A stretch of 59,805 bases of DNA, taken from Collimonas silvisoli (GTDB lineage: Bacteria > Pseudomonadota > Gammaproteobacteria > Burkholderiales > Burkholderiaceae_D). The notes under the pieces were generated by a model. The model saw only the letters and a program-made list of their open reading frames with translations, did not search any database and was not told the DNA's origin. The stretch covers positions 1-59,805 of the forward strand of contig NZ_JAGQEG010000031.1 in assembly GCF_018305005.1 (NCBI RefSeq), written 5' to 3'. Made by a program: the position numbers and the translations under genes. Below, one piece after another: positions 10,799 through 20,847 of the stretch (position 1 is the first letter of the stretch; each line of letters opens with the position of its first letter).

Positions 10799-12331
10799 TC
10801 AGGCGTCGTTGAATTTGCTGGAAAAGCCTGTCAGCGCCGCTTGGATCGCCCGTTCTGTCAGCTCAATGCGCTTGCGCGCTTCCGAGCGTTTGTGAGACGG
10901 GATTTCTTGCAGGTTGGGAGCGGTAATGGCGTCGCAGGAGAGCTGGTATTCGCCGTCGGGACGCCGGATGGCCCCTGATTCTTGCCAAAAATCATCATAA
11001 TCGGCGAATACCTGGCCGATGCGGACCTGATGGAACAAGACCCGATTCTGATTTCCCACCAGGATCAGCTTCTTGCAGCCATAAGCATGGCCGATTTCTC
11101 TCACCAGGCGCAGCATCAGGCTTTTCGGCCGCAGGCCAAACATGTCGCGGGTGGCGTGGCGCACCCGTTCCTGGGCGTCGCTGCCGCGCGGACCCTGCAG
11201 GCAACCGATGCCGATGCACGGAATTAACTCGCTGCCGTAAAAAGTGAAGGCAACCGAGAACAGGCGTTGTTGGTCGCTATACAGGTCGAGCGCCAGCTCG
11301 CCCTCCCGGTCCAGGGTGGCAATCGCCGATAGCCGGATCTCATAGACGGCTCCGGATTTGCCGCTGAAGCTGCCTAGCAATAGCGGTGCTTTTGTTGCGC
11401 ACAAAACCAGAGGGCTCAGGCCTTGCCGGAAAATGAAGTCGTAGTGACTGACCAGGATATTCAGCCGGTCCTGGCTGCGCAGGCGCAGCGACTGGTATGG
11501 ACGATAGATTTTTTGCAGCAGCCGAGGCGTGGCGTGCGCCAGTTTGGCATGCATGGGCGTTGCATTCCAATAGGCCAGCCAGCGCTGCGTCTGTTGATAA
11601 TGCACCACCGTGCGGATGCTTAGCTTGAGCTGCTTGGCAAAGTATGACAGGCCGCGTGGCGAGTGCATCAGGCAGGTGTACAGAGTAATGCGCGGCCCGC
11701 CGTTGCTGGCTGGGGCCGGGGCTGGCCGCAGGTAAAAGAGATGCGATATTTCCGATAGCAATGTCAGATTTTGCAGATGGCTATTGACGAATCTGATCAC
11801 CTCACGGCTGACCGCCTTGCCATACCTGGTGTTCATGGCCAGCATCATTGCCAGAGAAACCAGGCCGGCGCCGAAAATATCCAGCGGATAATGCATGCCA
11901 AGAAATATCTTGGCCCAGCTGACGGCAAGCGACAGCATCACCAGCAACACACCCAGCCATTTGATCTTGATGGTCTTTGCCGTCCACAGCGTCAGGCCGG
12001 TGGCCAGGATGATGGCGATAGTGACGCTGGGCGAAATACAATGTGCGTTTTTGGCCTGGTATAGATAATCATTCCAAGCGGCTGGCGCCAAGGCACCCCA
12101 CAGCAACGTAATGATTTTGCTGGACAATACCGCGGCGGTTGTCGTGACTATGGCTTTGAGAGAGAGCAGGCGGGTAGTTTTATTACCACTAATCCATAAG
12201 GCGGCAAGACTGGTCGGCACCAGATAGATCCCCCATTCGGCGATCGCCAGAGCCAGCATGAATGGAAGCCCGATAAACCCGGGAGTAGCATTAAATGTCG
12301 ACCACAACAGATTGTAAGAGGACGAGGTCAT
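10799..12331 (-). CDS. Fusion of a degenerate PAP2-like membrane domain and a VirK/YbjX (DUF535) domain
   Basis: A 510-residue two-part protein. Residues 1-190 form about five to six membrane segments and resemble the PAP2 lipid phosphatase fold: a segment with HCISPSVT stands where PSGH is expected, and AKIFLGMHYPLD stands where SRxxxGxHxxxD is expected. The PSGH histidine, the usual Arg and the KxxxxxxRP motif are not recognisable, so this part is probably not an active phosphatase. Residues about 230-510 match DUF535: LDREGELAL, GCLQGPRG, HATRDMFGLRPKSLM, FADYDDFW. YbjX/VirK proteins are linked to envelope and virulence traits in enterobacteria. The gene has its own AT-rich upstream region and interrupts a conserved block between leuS and exbD, suggesting later insertion. 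Function unknown. Confidence 0.75.
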   Translation of the reverse strand: MTSSSYNLLWSTFNATPGFIGLPFMLALAIAEWGIYLVPTSLAALWISGNKTTRLLSLKAIVTTTAAVLSSKIITLLWGALAPAAWNDYLYQAKNAHCISPSVTIAIILATGLTLWTAKTIKIKWLGVLLVMLSLAVSWAKIFLGMHYPLDIFGAGLVSLAMMLAMNTRYGKAVSREVIRFVNSHLQNLTLLSEISHLFYLRPAPAPASNGGPRITLYTCLMHSPRGLSYFAKQLKLSIRTVVHYQQTQRWLAYWNATPMHAKLAHATPRLLQKIYRPYQSLRLRSQDRLNILVSHYDFIFRQGLSPLVLCATKAPLLLGSFSGKSGAVYEIRLSAIATLDREGELALDLYSDQQRLFSVAFTFYGSELIPCIGIGCLQGPRGSDAQERVRHATRDMFGLRPKSLMLRLVREIGHAYGCKKLILVGNQNRVLFHQVRIGQVFADYDDFWQESGAIRRPDGEYQLSCDAITAPNLQEIPSHKRSEARKRIELTERAIQAALTGFSSKFNDA

Positions 12332-12606
12332 ATGCTTGAGCGATTAGAAGAGGGGGGGAAGGAAGTGCCGGAATAGTGATCAAAATGCAAATAAATTAGG
12401 TTGGTATTCAATTTATTGTTTTTTTGAAATATAAAGATACAAATGAATATAGAATGTTACATGTAAATTTGCAAACTAGCGCCATTTGATAAAATTATTA
12501 AATTGCCAAGCGGAAATTATTGGTATCGGGGCGATGCGCTGGACTGCAGGAGGGAAACTGCGGAAACGCGGGTAGCGTCAGGGAAATAGTCAGGGAAAAA
12601 GAAAGA
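12332..12606. other. AT-rich intergenic region
   Basis: No coding signal. The stretch at about 12380-12515 is clearly richer in A and T than its surroundings and lies just upstream of the PAP2/DUF535 fusion gene, so it probably holds that gene's promoter. No specific operator could be identified. Confidence 0.4.
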
Positions 12607-12634
12607 ACCCGGTAAGGCCAGGTGAGCGCCGGGT
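12602..12634 (-). terminator. Terminator after exbD
   Basis: On the minus strand ACCCGG and CCGGGT form a 6-bp stem with a long inner loop that can pair further, followed by TTCTTTCTTTTT. It lies 12 bp after the exbD stop. Confidence 0.5.
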
Positions 12635-12645
12635 GTGGAACACGA

Positions 12646-13077
12646 TTACTTTGTTGCGCCGTTTTTTCCAGGAACAGTGACGAAGCCGATTTTATTCAAG
12701 CCATTGTTTTGCGCCAGCGACATCACCTGCGCCAGGATCTCATAGCGGGTATCTTTGTCTGCGCGCAATTGCAGTTCCGGCTGCGGCTGGCGCTGGGCCG
12801 CAGCGATCAGGCGGTTGGTCAGTTCGCTTTCCGCAACCGGGGCGTCATTCCAGAACATCTTGCCGCTACGGTCTATCGACAGCGAAACGGTTTCAGGTTT
12901 TTCCGGCGCCGGCGCCGATTGTGCGCTAGGCAAATCGACCTTGATGGCGTGCGTGAAAAGCGGCGCAGTGATGATAAAAATTACCAGCAGCACCAGCATG
13001 ACGTCGACCATGGGCGTGATATTGATATCCGCCATCGGCGCTTGATTCTGATTATCGTTAAAGCCGCCAAAAGCCAT
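12646..13077 (-). CDS. exbD: ExbD/TolR family biopolymer transport protein
   Basis: Single-span inner-membrane protein that forms a proton channel with ExbB. The 143-residue protein has the signature MADINITPMVDVMLVLLVIFI, in which the membrane Asp is the proton-carrying residue, and a periplasmic C-terminal domain. It starts behind AAGGAG and follows the ExbB-like gene by 53 bp. Whether the pair powers TonB, Tol or another protein cannot be told; no tolA or pal is nearby. Confidence 0.92.
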   Translation of the reverse strand: MAFGGFNDNQNQAPMADINITPMVDVMLVLLVIFIITAPLFTHAIKVDLPSAQSAPAPEKPETVSLSIDRSGKMFWNDAPVAESELTNRLIAAAQRQPQPELQLRADKDTRYEILAQVMSLAQNNGLNKIGFVTVPGKNGATK

Positions 13078-13130
13078 GTTTGCTCCTTAGTTGCTAGTCT
13101 TTTAGTCGCTGAATACAGCTGCGTGAATAA

Positions 13131-13823
13131 TTATTTTCCGACCCGGCTGCCGGTAGTCAGGTAGGCGTGCAGGTCATGCGCAAAAGCGTCGAGTTCGGCC
13201 AGTGTAATCCGATTCACCCGGGTGAAAGCGTTGTACGCCAGCACTGCAGGAATCGCCACTACCAGGCCGAGGGCCGTCATGATCAGCGCTTCGCCCACCG
13301 GGCCCGCCACTTTGTCGATTTGTATGGTGCCGGCGTTGGAAACCGCCTCCAGCGCATGATAAATGCCCCAGACCGTACCGAACAGGCCGACGAACGGCGC
13401 GGTCGAACCGACCGAAGCCAGCAAGGTCAAGCCGCTTTCCAGGCGCGACGAAACGCGGTTGATTTCGCGGCGCAAGGTGCGCGTGATCAGTTCGCCCGGA
13501 TCGGACGCCGCGTTCAGCGATGCTGCCGGCGTGCCGGCCGCCGGCGGTTTGATTGCCGCCGCATCGGCCGCTTGGCTGGCCAATGGCGAGTAGACGTTTT
13601 CGCTATCGAAGGGCTTGATGCCGGCAATCGCTACTTCCAGCGTCGGCGCTTGCCAGAAATCTTCCAGCGCCGCCGCACTTCTGCGGATGCGCCACGAACT
13701 CCAGGCTTTCGACAAGATGTAAAACCAGCTGACCACCGACATCAGCACCAACACGTAGGCCACCGTATGAGAAATGGCGTCAGTTTGCGCCCAATAACGT
13801 GCTAGTCCGAGAGATTGATCCAT
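13131..13823 (-). CDS. exbB: MotA/TolQ/ExbB proton channel family protein
   Basis: Three-span inner-membrane partner of the ExbD-like protein. The 230-residue protein has a first membrane segment near residues 18-38, a cytoplasmic loop, and the family core ASVGSTAPFVGLFGTVWGIYHAL followed by EALIMTALGLVVAIPAVLAYN. This is the second ExbB-type protein in the window; unlike the copy at the left edge it lies next to dapB and bamE, not beside tonB. Assignment to ExbB rather than TolQ is by similarity only. Confidence 0.9.
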   Translation of the reverse strand: MDQSLGLARYWAQTDAISHTVAYVLVLMSVVSWFYILSKAWSSWRIRRSAAALEDFWQAPTLEVAIAGIKPFDSENVYSPLASQAADAAAIKPPAAGTPAASLNAASDPGELITRTLRREINRVSSRLESGLTLLASVGSTAPFVGLFGTVWGIYHALEAVSNAGTIQIDKVAGPVGEALIMTALGLVVAIPAVLAYNAFTRVNRITLAELDAFAHDLHAYLTTGSRVGK

Positions 13824-13902
13824 ATCGCCGATCCGAGAAAGTAGGTTGTTGTGCGGCCGGCGTCACACTGCTGCAAGCAGCTTGCCGGCGGCTGCCGACG
13901 CT

Positions 13903-14709
13903 TTAGCGCAGACCCAGCACATCCTGCATGTCGTACAGGCCGCTGCTCTTGTCGCGCAAAAAGCGCGCTGCGCGCAAGCTGCCCTGCGCGTAAGTAACGC
14001 GGCTGGAGGATTTATGCGTGATCTCTACACGTTCGCCGATGCCGGCAAACAGCACCGTATGGTCGCCGACGATATCGCCGCCGCGGATGGTGGCAAAACC
14101 TATCGATGACGGATCACGCTCCCCGGTCACGCCTTCGCGGGCGTAGACGGCGACATCGTCCAGTTTGCGCCCGAGCGCGTCGGCAATGACTTCGCCCATC
14201 ATCAGCGCGGTGCCGGAGGGGGCGTCTACCTTGTAACGGTGATGCGCTTCGATCACCTCGATGTCATAGCCGTGGGAAAAACTCTTGGCCGCCATTTCCA
14301 GTAATTTCAGCGTGACATTGACGCCCACGCTCATATTGGCAGCAAACACGATGGCGGTCTTTTTTGCCGCCGCCGCGATGGCCGCCTTGCCGGCTTCATC
14401 GAAACCGGTGGTGCCGATAATCATCTTGATGCCGTTGGCGGCGCAATAATCCAGATGTTTCAGCGTGCCCTCGGGGCGGGTGAAATCTATCAGGTAAGCC
14501 GCTTGCGCCAAACCCTTGGCCAGATCGGCTTCAATCAGGACGTTGGCAGGCTTGCCCAGGAAAGCAGCGGCGTCGGTTCCTAGTTCCGGTGCATCCGGCA
14601 CGCCCAGCGCGCCGGCCAGTTGTGCGTCATCAGCGTTTTGAATCGCCTCAACCAGCATGCGCCCCATGCGTCCCGAAGCGCCTGCAACGGCTATTTTCAT
14701 CTGAGTCAT
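13903..14709 (-). CDS. dapB: 4-hydroxy-tetrahydrodipicolinate reductase
   Basis: NAD(P)H-dependent enzyme of the lysine and peptidoglycan diaminopimelate pathway. The 268-residue protein has the N-terminal nucleotide-binding motif [10 protein letters not shown] and the catalytic region [17 protein letters not shown] with the conserved His and Lys. The start MTQMKIAV was chosen because the longer open frame runs into bamE. It lies 31 bp after bamE, the usual order in this family. Confidence 0.96.
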   Translation of the reverse strand: MTQMKIAVAGASGRMGRMLVEAIQNADDAQLAGALGVPDAPELGTDAAAFLGKPANVLIEADLAKGLAQAAYLIDFTRPEGTLKHLDYCAANGIKMIIGTTGFDEAGKAAIAAAAKKTAIVFAANMSVGVNVTLKLLEMAAKSFSHGYDIEVIEAHHRYKVDAPSGTALMMGEVIADALGRKLDDVAVYAREGVTGERDPSSIGFATIRGGDIVGDHTVLFAGIGERVEITHKSSSRVTYAQGSLRAARFLRDKSSGLYDMQDVLGLR

Positions 14710-14740
14710 TGTTATTTCGACGATCTGAACAATTTGTAAA

Positions 14741-15325
14741 TTAGTTTTTGGCCGGTCCAGGCGCGGTAGGCACCGACGGCGCGATTTCCACGTTCTTGAC
14801 GCTTTTCTTGGCTTCCGCAGCGCCGCCTGAGATTCTATCCAGGTAGTCGTTCTCGGTCGGCAGGTTGCCGCCATCCACGCGCGCCAGCAGGTTGCCGTTA
14901 AAGAAAACGCTGACCCGGCTGGTGGTGACTTCGCCGTTGCCCTTTTGCAGGCGGAAGACGTAATCCCAGCGATCATCGTGGAATACATCTGTGATCAAGG
15001 GCGTGCCCAGCGCAAAACGCACTTGTTCACGTGTCATGCCTTCTTTGACCTGAGCTAACATTTCTTTTGAAACGAAGTTCCCCTGCTGGATGTCTATCCG
15101 GTATGGGGAAAAAACGCCCAGAAAGCGGCGATGCTTGATGGTCTGAACCCCGCTGGCGTCAGCGGAGTCCGTGCCTGCGGCAGTGCCGGCGGACTGAGCA
15201 GTGGGCTGCGCATTATTGGGCTGATCTATCAGCGGATTTTTTGAAGCGCAGCCGGCCAAGGCGGCCATGAAGACAACTGCAACGGTCAAAGCGGAGGTAC
15301 GGGCAGGGGAGAGCAACATTCGCAT
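14741..15325 (-). CDS. bamE: Outer membrane assembly lipoprotein BamE (SmpA/OmlA)
   Basis: Lipoprotein subunit of the BAM complex that inserts beta-barrel proteins. The 194-residue product has a lipoprotein signal with lipobox LAGC and the BamE core: [23 protein letters not shown] style helix entry, then [21 protein letters not shown] low-complexity Ala/Thr stretch follows the lipid anchor and there is a Pro/Ala-rich tail, making it longer than E. coli BamE. It is divergent from fur, a conserved arrangement in proteobacteria. Confidence 0.94.
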   Translation of the reverse strand: MRMLLSPARTSALTVAVVFMAALAGCASKNPLIDQPNNAQPTAQSAGTAAGTDSADASGVQTIKHRRFLGVFSPYRIDIQQGNFVSKEMLAQVKEGMTREQVRFALGTPLITDVFHDDRWDYVFRLQKGNGEVTTSRVSVFFNGNLLARVDGGNLPTENDYLDRISGGAAEAKKSVKNVEIAPSVPTAPGPAKN

Positions 15326-15340
15326 AAGGATCTCAATTGA

Positions 15341-15370
15341 TTGAGCAACTGTGCTAAAACGCTATATGAT
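15341..15370 (+). promoter_or_regulatory. Predicted sigma-70 promoter of fur
   Basis: TTGAGC (15341-15346) and TATGAT (15365-15370) are separated by 18 bp and lie 30 bp before the fur start. Both hexamers are close to the consensus. Confidence 0.5.
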
Positions 15371-15399
15371 AAAGCAGATCATCCATTTGTGACCAAAAC

Positions 15400-15825
15400 A
15401 TGCCGAACAATCCATCCGAACTGAAAGCCAGCGGCCTTAAAGCCACCTTGCCACGTCTGAAAATCCTGGAGATTTTCCAGAATAGCGAGGTGCGCCATCT
15501 GAGCGCTGAAGACGTCTATAAAATTCTGCTGAACGACAATCTCGATGTCGGTCTGGCAACCGTGTATCGTGTGCTGACCCAATTCGAGCAGGCCGGGCTG
15601 TTGCAGCGCAACCATTTTGAAACCGGCAAAGCCGTATTTGAACTCAACGAAGGCTCGCATCACGACCACCTGGTCTGCCTGGATTGCGGTCTGGTCGAAG
15701 AGTTTTACGACGAAGAAATTGAAAAACGCCAGAAAATCGTTGCCAAGGATCACGGCTTTGAAATCGCCGACCATGCGCTGGCCCTGTATGGGCACTGCCG
15801 GGATTGCCGTAAAAAGAAGGGCTGA
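15400..15825 (+). CDS. fur: Ferric uptake regulator
   Basis: Iron-responsive transcription repressor, likely to control the iron cluster at the left end of the window. The 141-residue protein has the winged-helix DNA-binding region with the recognition helix in [18 protein letters not shown]. Metal sites follow in [11 protein letters not shown] and the second Cys pair HCRDC near the C-terminus. It is transcribed away from bamE and ends 14 bp before the convergent TfoX-like gene. Confidence 0.97.
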   Translation: MPNNPSELKASGLKATLPRLKILEIFQNSEVRHLSAEDVYKILLNDNLDVGLATVYRVLTQFEQAGLLQRNHFETGKAVFELNEGSHHDHLVCLDCGLVEEFYDEEIEKRQKIVAKDHGFEIADHALALYGHCRDCRKKKG

Positions 15826-15839
15826 TGTAGCGCGATCGT

Positions 15840-16202
15840 TCAGCGTTTGCGTGCCTTGGGCGCAGGCTTTGCATTAGCCTTGCGCAATGCGGCGGCATAG
15901 GCAAGCCGCGCCCATGGCGTCATTGCCGCAGCCGAATCCATGGCCTCCTCTGGCGCAGACCAGTAGCTCATCTGAATCGTTCTTCCTTTGTTCTCGACGA
16001 CGAAAGGCCGGCAATCGGCGGCCGCAAATTGCTGCCGGGTTTCCTCATCGGTCTTGAGAAACAGAGCGCCGTCGGCAACCAGGCCGATCATCACACCATC
16101 GTGGTAAATGCCATAACCGCCGAACATCCTGCGCGCGCTGATCGCGCCAAGCGGCGCCAGCAGCTCGCGGATATAGTCGATGATCGGGTCGTTTGGGGGC
16201 AT
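15840..16202 (-). CDS. TfoX/Sxy N-terminal domain protein
   Basis: A 120-residue protein containing only the TfoX N-terminal domain, marked by RRMFGGYGIYHDGVMIGLV near the N-terminus and FVVENKGRTIQMSYWSAPEEA. Full-length TfoX/Sxy regulates natural competence, but single-domain versions are of unknown role. It ends with a basic Lys/Arg/Pro tail. The ATG start was chosen over a GTG five codons upstream. It follows hrcA closely on the same strand. Confidence 0.85.
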   Translation of the reverse strand: MPPNDPIIDYIRELLAPLGAISARRMFGGYGIYHDGVMIGLVADGALFLKTDEETRQQFAAADCRPFVVENKGRTIQMSYWSAPEEAMDSAAAMTPWARLAYAAALRKANAKPAPKARKR

Positions 16203-16219
16203 GCTGTTGCCAACCACGG

Positions 16220-17242
16220 TCAGCTGTGGCTCAGGGCATTCGACAGCAGTTTGGCAGTGATATTCACAATCGGAATCACGCGCTCATACGCCATCCGCGT
16301 AGGGCCGATCACGCCCAGCGTGCCGACGATCTTGCCATTGACTTCATAAGGCGCGGTCACCACGCTCATTTCATCCATCGGCACCAGTTGCGATTCGCCG
16401 CCGATGAAAATCTGGACGCCGGTCGCTTTGCCGGAGATGTCGAGCAGTTGCATCAAGCTGGTTTTGTGTTCGAACATGTCGAACAGCTTGCGCAAGGAAT
16501 CCATGTTGGACGACAAGTCGGTGACGCTGAGCAGATTGCGCTCGCCTGAAATCACCACTTCGTCGCTATTGTCGGTCATGGCGTCGCTGCCGGCTTCAAC
16601 CGCCGCCTGCATCAGCCAGGTCATGTCGTCGCGCAGCTTGCGCAGTTCGCCTTGCAGGCGCAGGCGGACGTCGTCCAGGCTGAGGCCGCCGTAATGCAGG
16701 TTGATGTAGTTGGCGGCCTGCACTAGCTTGGCCGGGCTGTAATCGACATCGGTCAGCAGCAGCCGGTTCTGAACGTCGCCATTGGGGCTGACGATCACCA
16801 GCAGAATGCGTTTTTCCGAAAGCCGCAGGAATTCGATCTGCTGGAAGATCGATTCGCGCCGCGGTGACAGCACCACGCCCGCAAAATGCGATAAAGATGA
16901 CAACACCTGGGCCGCGTTGGTGATGATTTTTTGTTGCGAATTCGGCTGCAGGCGCGCCTGCATCTTGGATTCCAATGCCGTTTCGTCAATCGGCTCGACC
17001 GTCAGCAGGGTATCGACGAACATGCGGTAGCCGCGCGGCGTCGGCACCCGGCCGGCGGAAGTGTGGGGGCTGGCAACAAAACCCATTTCTTCCAGGTCGG
17101 CCATGATGTTGCGTATCGTCGCCGGCGACAGTTCCAGGCCGGAGATCTTGGACAAGGCACGCGAGCCAACCGGCTGGCCGTCGGCGATATACCGTTCGAC
17201 CAGGGCTTTGAGCAGGGTTTGAGCGCGATTATCTAATTGCAT
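16220..17242 (-). CDS. hrcA: Heat-inducible transcription repressor HrcA
   Basis: Repressor that normally binds CIRCE elements upstream of groE-type operons and is folded by GroEL. The 340-residue protein has the N-terminal winged helix ([37 protein letters not shown]) and the C-terminal family signature [16 protein letters not shown]. It lies near the grpE-dnaK-dnaJ group, but no CIRCE inverted repeat was found in the window, so its targets are probably elsewhere. Confidence 0.96.
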   Translation of the reverse strand: MQLDNRAQTLLKALVERYIADGQPVGSRALSKISGLELSPATIRNIMADLEEMGFVASPHTSAGRVPTPRGYRMFVDTLLTVEPIDETALESKMQARLQPNSQQKIITNAAQVLSSLSHFAGVVLSPRRESIFQQIEFLRLSEKRILLVIVSPNGDVQNRLLLTDVDYSPAKLVQAANYINLHYGGLSLDDVRLRLQGELRKLRDDMTWLMQAAVEAGSDAMTDNSDEVVISGERNLLSVTDLSSNMDSLRKLFDMFEHKTSLMQLLDISGKATGVQIFIGGESQLVPMDEMSVVTAPYEVNGKIVGTLGVIGPTRMAYERVIPIVNITAKLLSNALSHS

Positions 17243-17311
17243 ATAGGTCTATTTTAACTAGCGCCGGGCTTGCGTGCCAGCGGCTTATGAAGCACTTATA
17301 CACTGTTTTTG

Positions 17312-18073
17312 TTAGCCAATCGCAGTTTGTTCCAGCCACGCCTCCAGCTCATGCAAACTGGTGCAACTGGCTTGCGCGCTGACGCCCGCCGGCAGTGCTC
17401 GTTCAAAACGATTGATCCAGACCGCCTGCAAGCCGGCTTGTTGAGCGCCGACCACATCCAGCAAGGGATCGTCGCCGACATAGACGGTTTGTTCCGGGGC
17501 CACATCCAGGGCGGTGCAAGCGGCGTGGAAAATGCTCGGGTCGGGTTTGCCGCAGCCAAAGCTATACGCTGCTATCGATACCTGGAAATGCTGGGCCAGG
17601 CCGATTTTGTCAAGATCGGCAAAACCATTCGAGACCGTGCCCAGCGGCAGGCGCCGGCTTAGTCTGGCCAGGGCCGGCTCGACGTCGTCGAACGGCGTCA
17701 CCGCGTGGCGCGCTTCGGAAAACACCGCCATCGCCGCATCCACTTTACCGGCGTCTTCGCCGACGCTGTTGAAAGCGCTGGTCAACGCCGCATGGCGCAG
17801 CTGCCAGAGGTCAAACTTGAAGACCGGATTGCTTGCCACCAGATCCAGACGTTGCTGGCGCAGGCTTTCAATCGTGAATTGGCGGGTGACGGCGGGGGCG
17901 TGGTCGCGCAACCAGTCAAACAGCAATTGTTCGGCGCGCGCGATTACCGGCTCAATCGGCCATAGCGTATCGTCGAGGTCGAACAGCACTGCTTTGATGG
18001 CAGCCGGCTTGCCAGACCGGGACGGCGGGATGATAGTTGAATTATTCGTCAGAGCCATGTGCGTATCCTTCAT
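17312..18073 (-). CDS. HAD superfamily hydrolase (YjjG/GS1-like)
   Basis: Predicted phosphatase of the haloacid dehalogenase superfamily. The 253-residue protein shows motif [10 protein letters not shown] (residues 31-39, nucleophile Asp32 with Asp34), a helical cap, motif II TVSNG, the Lys of motif III in CGKPDPSIF and motif [18 protein letters not shown]. The substrate is not predictable; some relatives act on nucleoside monophosphates. It is divergent from nadK (31 bp apart) and upstream of hrcA. Confidence 0.88.
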   Translation of the reverse strand: MKDTHMALTNNSTIIPPSRSGKPAAIKAVLFDLDDTLWPIEPVIARAEQLLFDWLRDHAPAVTRQFTIESLRQQRLDLVASNPVFKFDLWQLRHAALTSAFNSVGEDAGKVDAAMAVFSEARHAVTPFDDVEPALARLSRRLPLGTVSNGFADLDKIGLAQHFQVSIAAYSFGCGKPDPSIFHAACTALDVAPEQTVYVGDDPLLDVVGAQQAGLQAVWINRFERALPAGVSAQASCTSLHELEAWLEQTAIG

Positions 18074-18104
18074 TGCAAGCCTAAATTATGGTCTAATCGC
18101 CAGC

Positions 18105-19034
18105 ATGTCGCCTATAAAATTACCTTCTCAGCCCGGTTCGTCAACATCCTTGCCGAAAACGATTGCTATCGTCGGCAAGTATTTTGCCGTCGGTATTTCG
18201 GAGTCGCTGACTGAAATCGTCGATTTTCTGCAAGGTCGCGGCCATAACGTCGTGTTCGAAGCCGAGACCGCGCAGAATGTCGCGATGGCCGGCATTGCCG
18301 CCATGACGCCGGCTGAGATCGGCGAACAGGCGGACGCCGCGATTATTGTCGGCGGCGACGGCACCATGCTCGGCATTGCCCGCCAGCTGGCGCCTTATGA
18401 CGTGCCCTTGATCGGCATCAACCAGGGCCGGCTCGGATTCATTACCGATATTTCGCTGGAGCGGATGCTGCCGGTGCTGGGCGAAATGCTGGATGGAAAT
18501 GTCGAATCGGAGCGGCGCAGCTTGCTGCAAGGATCCGTCATGCGTGACGGTCAGCAGATTTTCAGCGCGCTGGCGTTCAACGATGTGGTGGTGTCGCGCG
18601 GCGCCGCTTCCGGCATGGCGGAACTGATGGTCGAGGTCGATGGCCGCTTCATGTACAACCAGCGTTCCGACGGCTTGATCGTGGCGACGCCGACCGGCTC
18701 CACCGCGTATGCCTTGTCCGCCGGCGGCCCCTTGCTGCATCCTTCCTTGGGCGGCATCGTGCTGGTGCCGATTGCGCCGCACGCGCTGTCGAACCGGCCC
18801 ATCGTGATTCCAGACAGCAGTGAAATCGTGATTGAAATCGTGAATGGCCGCGATATCAGCGCCAATTTCGACATGCAGTCGCTGGCCAGCCTGCAGCATG
18901 GCGACCGCATCCTGATCCGGCGTTCCGAGCACACCATCACCTTTTTACACCCGGCCGGCTGGAGTTATTACGATACCCTGCGACAAAAGTTGCACTGGAA
19001 CGAATATCCGTCGGTGGAAGGACACTTGAAGTAA
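18105..19034 (+). CDS. nadK: NAD kinase
   Basis: Makes NADP from NAD and ATP. The 309-residue protein has the ATP-binding motif [11 protein letters not shown] and the second signature [15 protein letters not shown]. The open frame extends far upstream inside the HAD gene; the start [11 protein letters not shown] is used because it lies outside that gene and gives a normal length. It is followed by recN, a conserved pair. Confidence 0.96.
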   Translation: MSPIKLPSQPGSSTSLPKTIAIVGKYFAVGISESLTEIVDFLQGRGHNVVFEAETAQNVAMAGIAAMTPAEIGEQADAAIIVGGDGTMLGIARQLAPYDVPLIGINQGRLGFITDISLERMLPVLGEMLDGNVESERRSLLQGSVMRDGQQIFSALAFNDVVVSRGAASGMAELMVEVDGRFMYNQRSDGLIVATPTGSTAYALSAGGPLLHPSLGGIVLVPIAPHALSNRPIVIPDSSEIVIEIVNGRDISANFDMQSLASLQHGDRILIRRSEHTITFLHPAGWSYYDTLRQKLHWNEYPSVEGHLK

Positions 19035-19154
19035 GCTGCTTAGGTATTTTTTTACAGTAATTTTCTTGCGACTTTGCTACTGCTTGAGCGGAGCCCGGTC
19101 CGCGCTGAATTTACCCTTATTTCTACATCTATTTTTGAGCCACCCCAGACTCCC

Positions 19155-20825
19155 ATGCTGCGCACACTTTCCATTCGCGATTTTGTCATTGTCGATGCCA
19201 TCGAGCTTGAGTTCGCCGCTGGCTTCACCGTATTCACCGGCGAAACCGGCGCCGGCAAATCTATCCTGATCGACGCCCTGGCCCTGGCGCTGGGCGGCCG
19301 CGGCGACGCCAGCGTAGTGCGCGAAGGCGCCGCCAAGGCCGATGTGACGGCGGAATTTGCGTTGACTGGCGATGCTGACGGCGAGGCCAATGCCTGGCTG
19401 GATCGGAACGAGTTCGCCAGCGAAGAGGGGGTGATCCTGATGCGGCGCGTGATCGACAATGCCGGCCGCTCCAAGGCGTTTATCAACGGCGTCGCGGCAA
19501 CTGCCGGGCAACTGCGCGAGCTGGGTGAAATGCTGGTCGATATTCACGGCCAGCACGCCCACCAGTCTTTGCTGAAGAGCGACGCCCAACGGCTGTTGCT
19601 GGATGGGCAAGCCGGCTTGCAGGATGACTTGCTGGCGGTCGCCGGTGCCTTTAAAAGCTGGCGTTCGCTGGCGCGCCAACGCGAAGAATTTGAAACCAAC
19701 GCCAAGAATGTGTTGCTGGAGCGCGAACGGCTGGAGTGGCAGGTGGGCGAGCTGGAAAAGCTGGCGGTCAAGCCCGGCGAATGGGATGAGATCACCAATG
19801 AGCACAGCCGCCTGTCGCATGCCGCCAGCCTGATCGAGGGCGCGCAAGAAGCGCTCAATGTGATTTCCGAAAACGACGCAAACGACAGCCCGCCGATGTT
19901 GTCGCAGTTGTCGGCGCTGAATCAGAAAATCGGCAAGCTGGTCGACGTCGACAGCAGCCTCAAGCCGGTGCTGGAAGCTCTGGAGCCGGCTCGCATCCAG
20001 TTGCAGGAAGCGGTCTACGCGCTGAATGATTATCTGAGCCGGGTCGAGCTTGATCCGGCGCGTCTGCATCAGGTTGAAGACCGGATGGAAGCGATCCATT
20101 CGGCGGGCCGCAAATTCCGCCTGGCGCCGGACGAACTGCCGCAGGAACTGGAGAGTTTGTCGCTGCAGCTGCGGCAACTGGCGGACGCCAGCGATCTCGA
20201 CGCCATGCGGGCGCAGGAAGAGAAGCTGAAAGCCGCCTATCTGACGCTGGCGCAAAAATTGTCGAAAGCGCGGGCCAAGGCCGCGCAGGCGCTGGGTACG
20301 GCAGTGACCGCGGCGATGCAGGATTTGAGCATGAGCGGCGGCCGCTTTGCGGTTGCGCTGAATCCTTGCGAAGCGGCCGGTTATGGCGTCGAGCAAGTGG
20401 AGTTCCTGGTTGCCGGCCATGCCGGCGTCGCGCCGCGGCCCTTGGCCAAGGTCGCCTCCGGTGGCGAGCTGGCGCGGATAGCGCTGGCGATTTCGGTGAT
20501 CACCTCCAGTTCAACCGCGACCCCGACCCTGATTTTCGATGAAGTCGATAGCGGTATCGGCGGCGGCGTGGCGGAAGTGGTTGGGCGCCTGTTGAAGCGC
20601 CTGGGCCAGGATCGCCAGGTGCTGTGCGTAACCCATTTGCCCCAGGTTGCCAGCCAGGCCAATCAGCATTTCCAAGTCAGCAAGCAAAGCCAGGGCAACA
20701 AAACGGTATCGGCGATCGACGGTCTCGACGCCAAGAACCGGATTGAGGAAATCGCCCGCATGCTGGGTGGTCTGGAAATCACTGCAACTACGCGCAAGCA
20801 TGCGCGTGAATTACTGGCGCTTTAA
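19155..20825 (+). CDS. recN: DNA repair protein RecN
   Basis: SMC-like ATPase used in double-strand break repair. The 556-residue protein begins MLRTLSIRDFVIVDAIELEF with the Walker A motif GETGAGKS, has central coiled-coil stretches, and ends with the ABC signature SGGELARIALA and Walker B LIFDEVDSGIGG. The start at 19155 was preferred over an upstream extension because it begins right at the conserved N-terminus. It follows nadK by 120 bp, and hemH starts 22 bp after it. Confidence 0.96.
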   Translation: MLRTLSIRDFVIVDAIELEFAAGFTVFTGETGAGKSILIDALALALGGRGDASVVREGAAKADVTAEFALTGDADGEANAWLDRNEFASEEGVILMRRVIDNAGRSKAFINGVAATAGQLRELGEMLVDIHGQHAHQSLLKSDAQRLLLDGQAGLQDDLLAVAGAFKSWRSLARQREEFETNAKNVLLERERLEWQVGELEKLAVKPGEWDEITNEHSRLSHAASLIEGAQEALNVISENDANDSPPMLSQLSALNQKIGKLVDVDSSLKPVLEALEPARIQLQEAVYALNDYLSRVELDPARLHQVEDRMEAIHSAGRKFRLAPDELPQELESLSLQLRQLADASDLDAMRAQEEKLKAAYLTLAQKLSKARAKAAQALGTAVTAAMQDLSMSGGRFAVALNPCEAAGYGVEQVEFLVAGHAGVAPRPLAKVASGGELARIALAISVITSSSTATPTLIFDEVDSGIGGGVAEVVGRLLKRLGQDRQVLCVTHLPQVASQANQHFQVSKQSQGNKTVSAIDGLDAKNRIEEIARMLGGLEITATTRKHARELLAL

Positions 20826-20847
20826 GCCGCCATTTTGGATATCCTGC

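Noticed and set aside
17243-17311. Possible CIRCE element near hrcA
   Set aside because: No TTAGCACTC-N9-GAGTGCTAA-like repeat is present here or upstream of grpE, dnaK or dnaJ.
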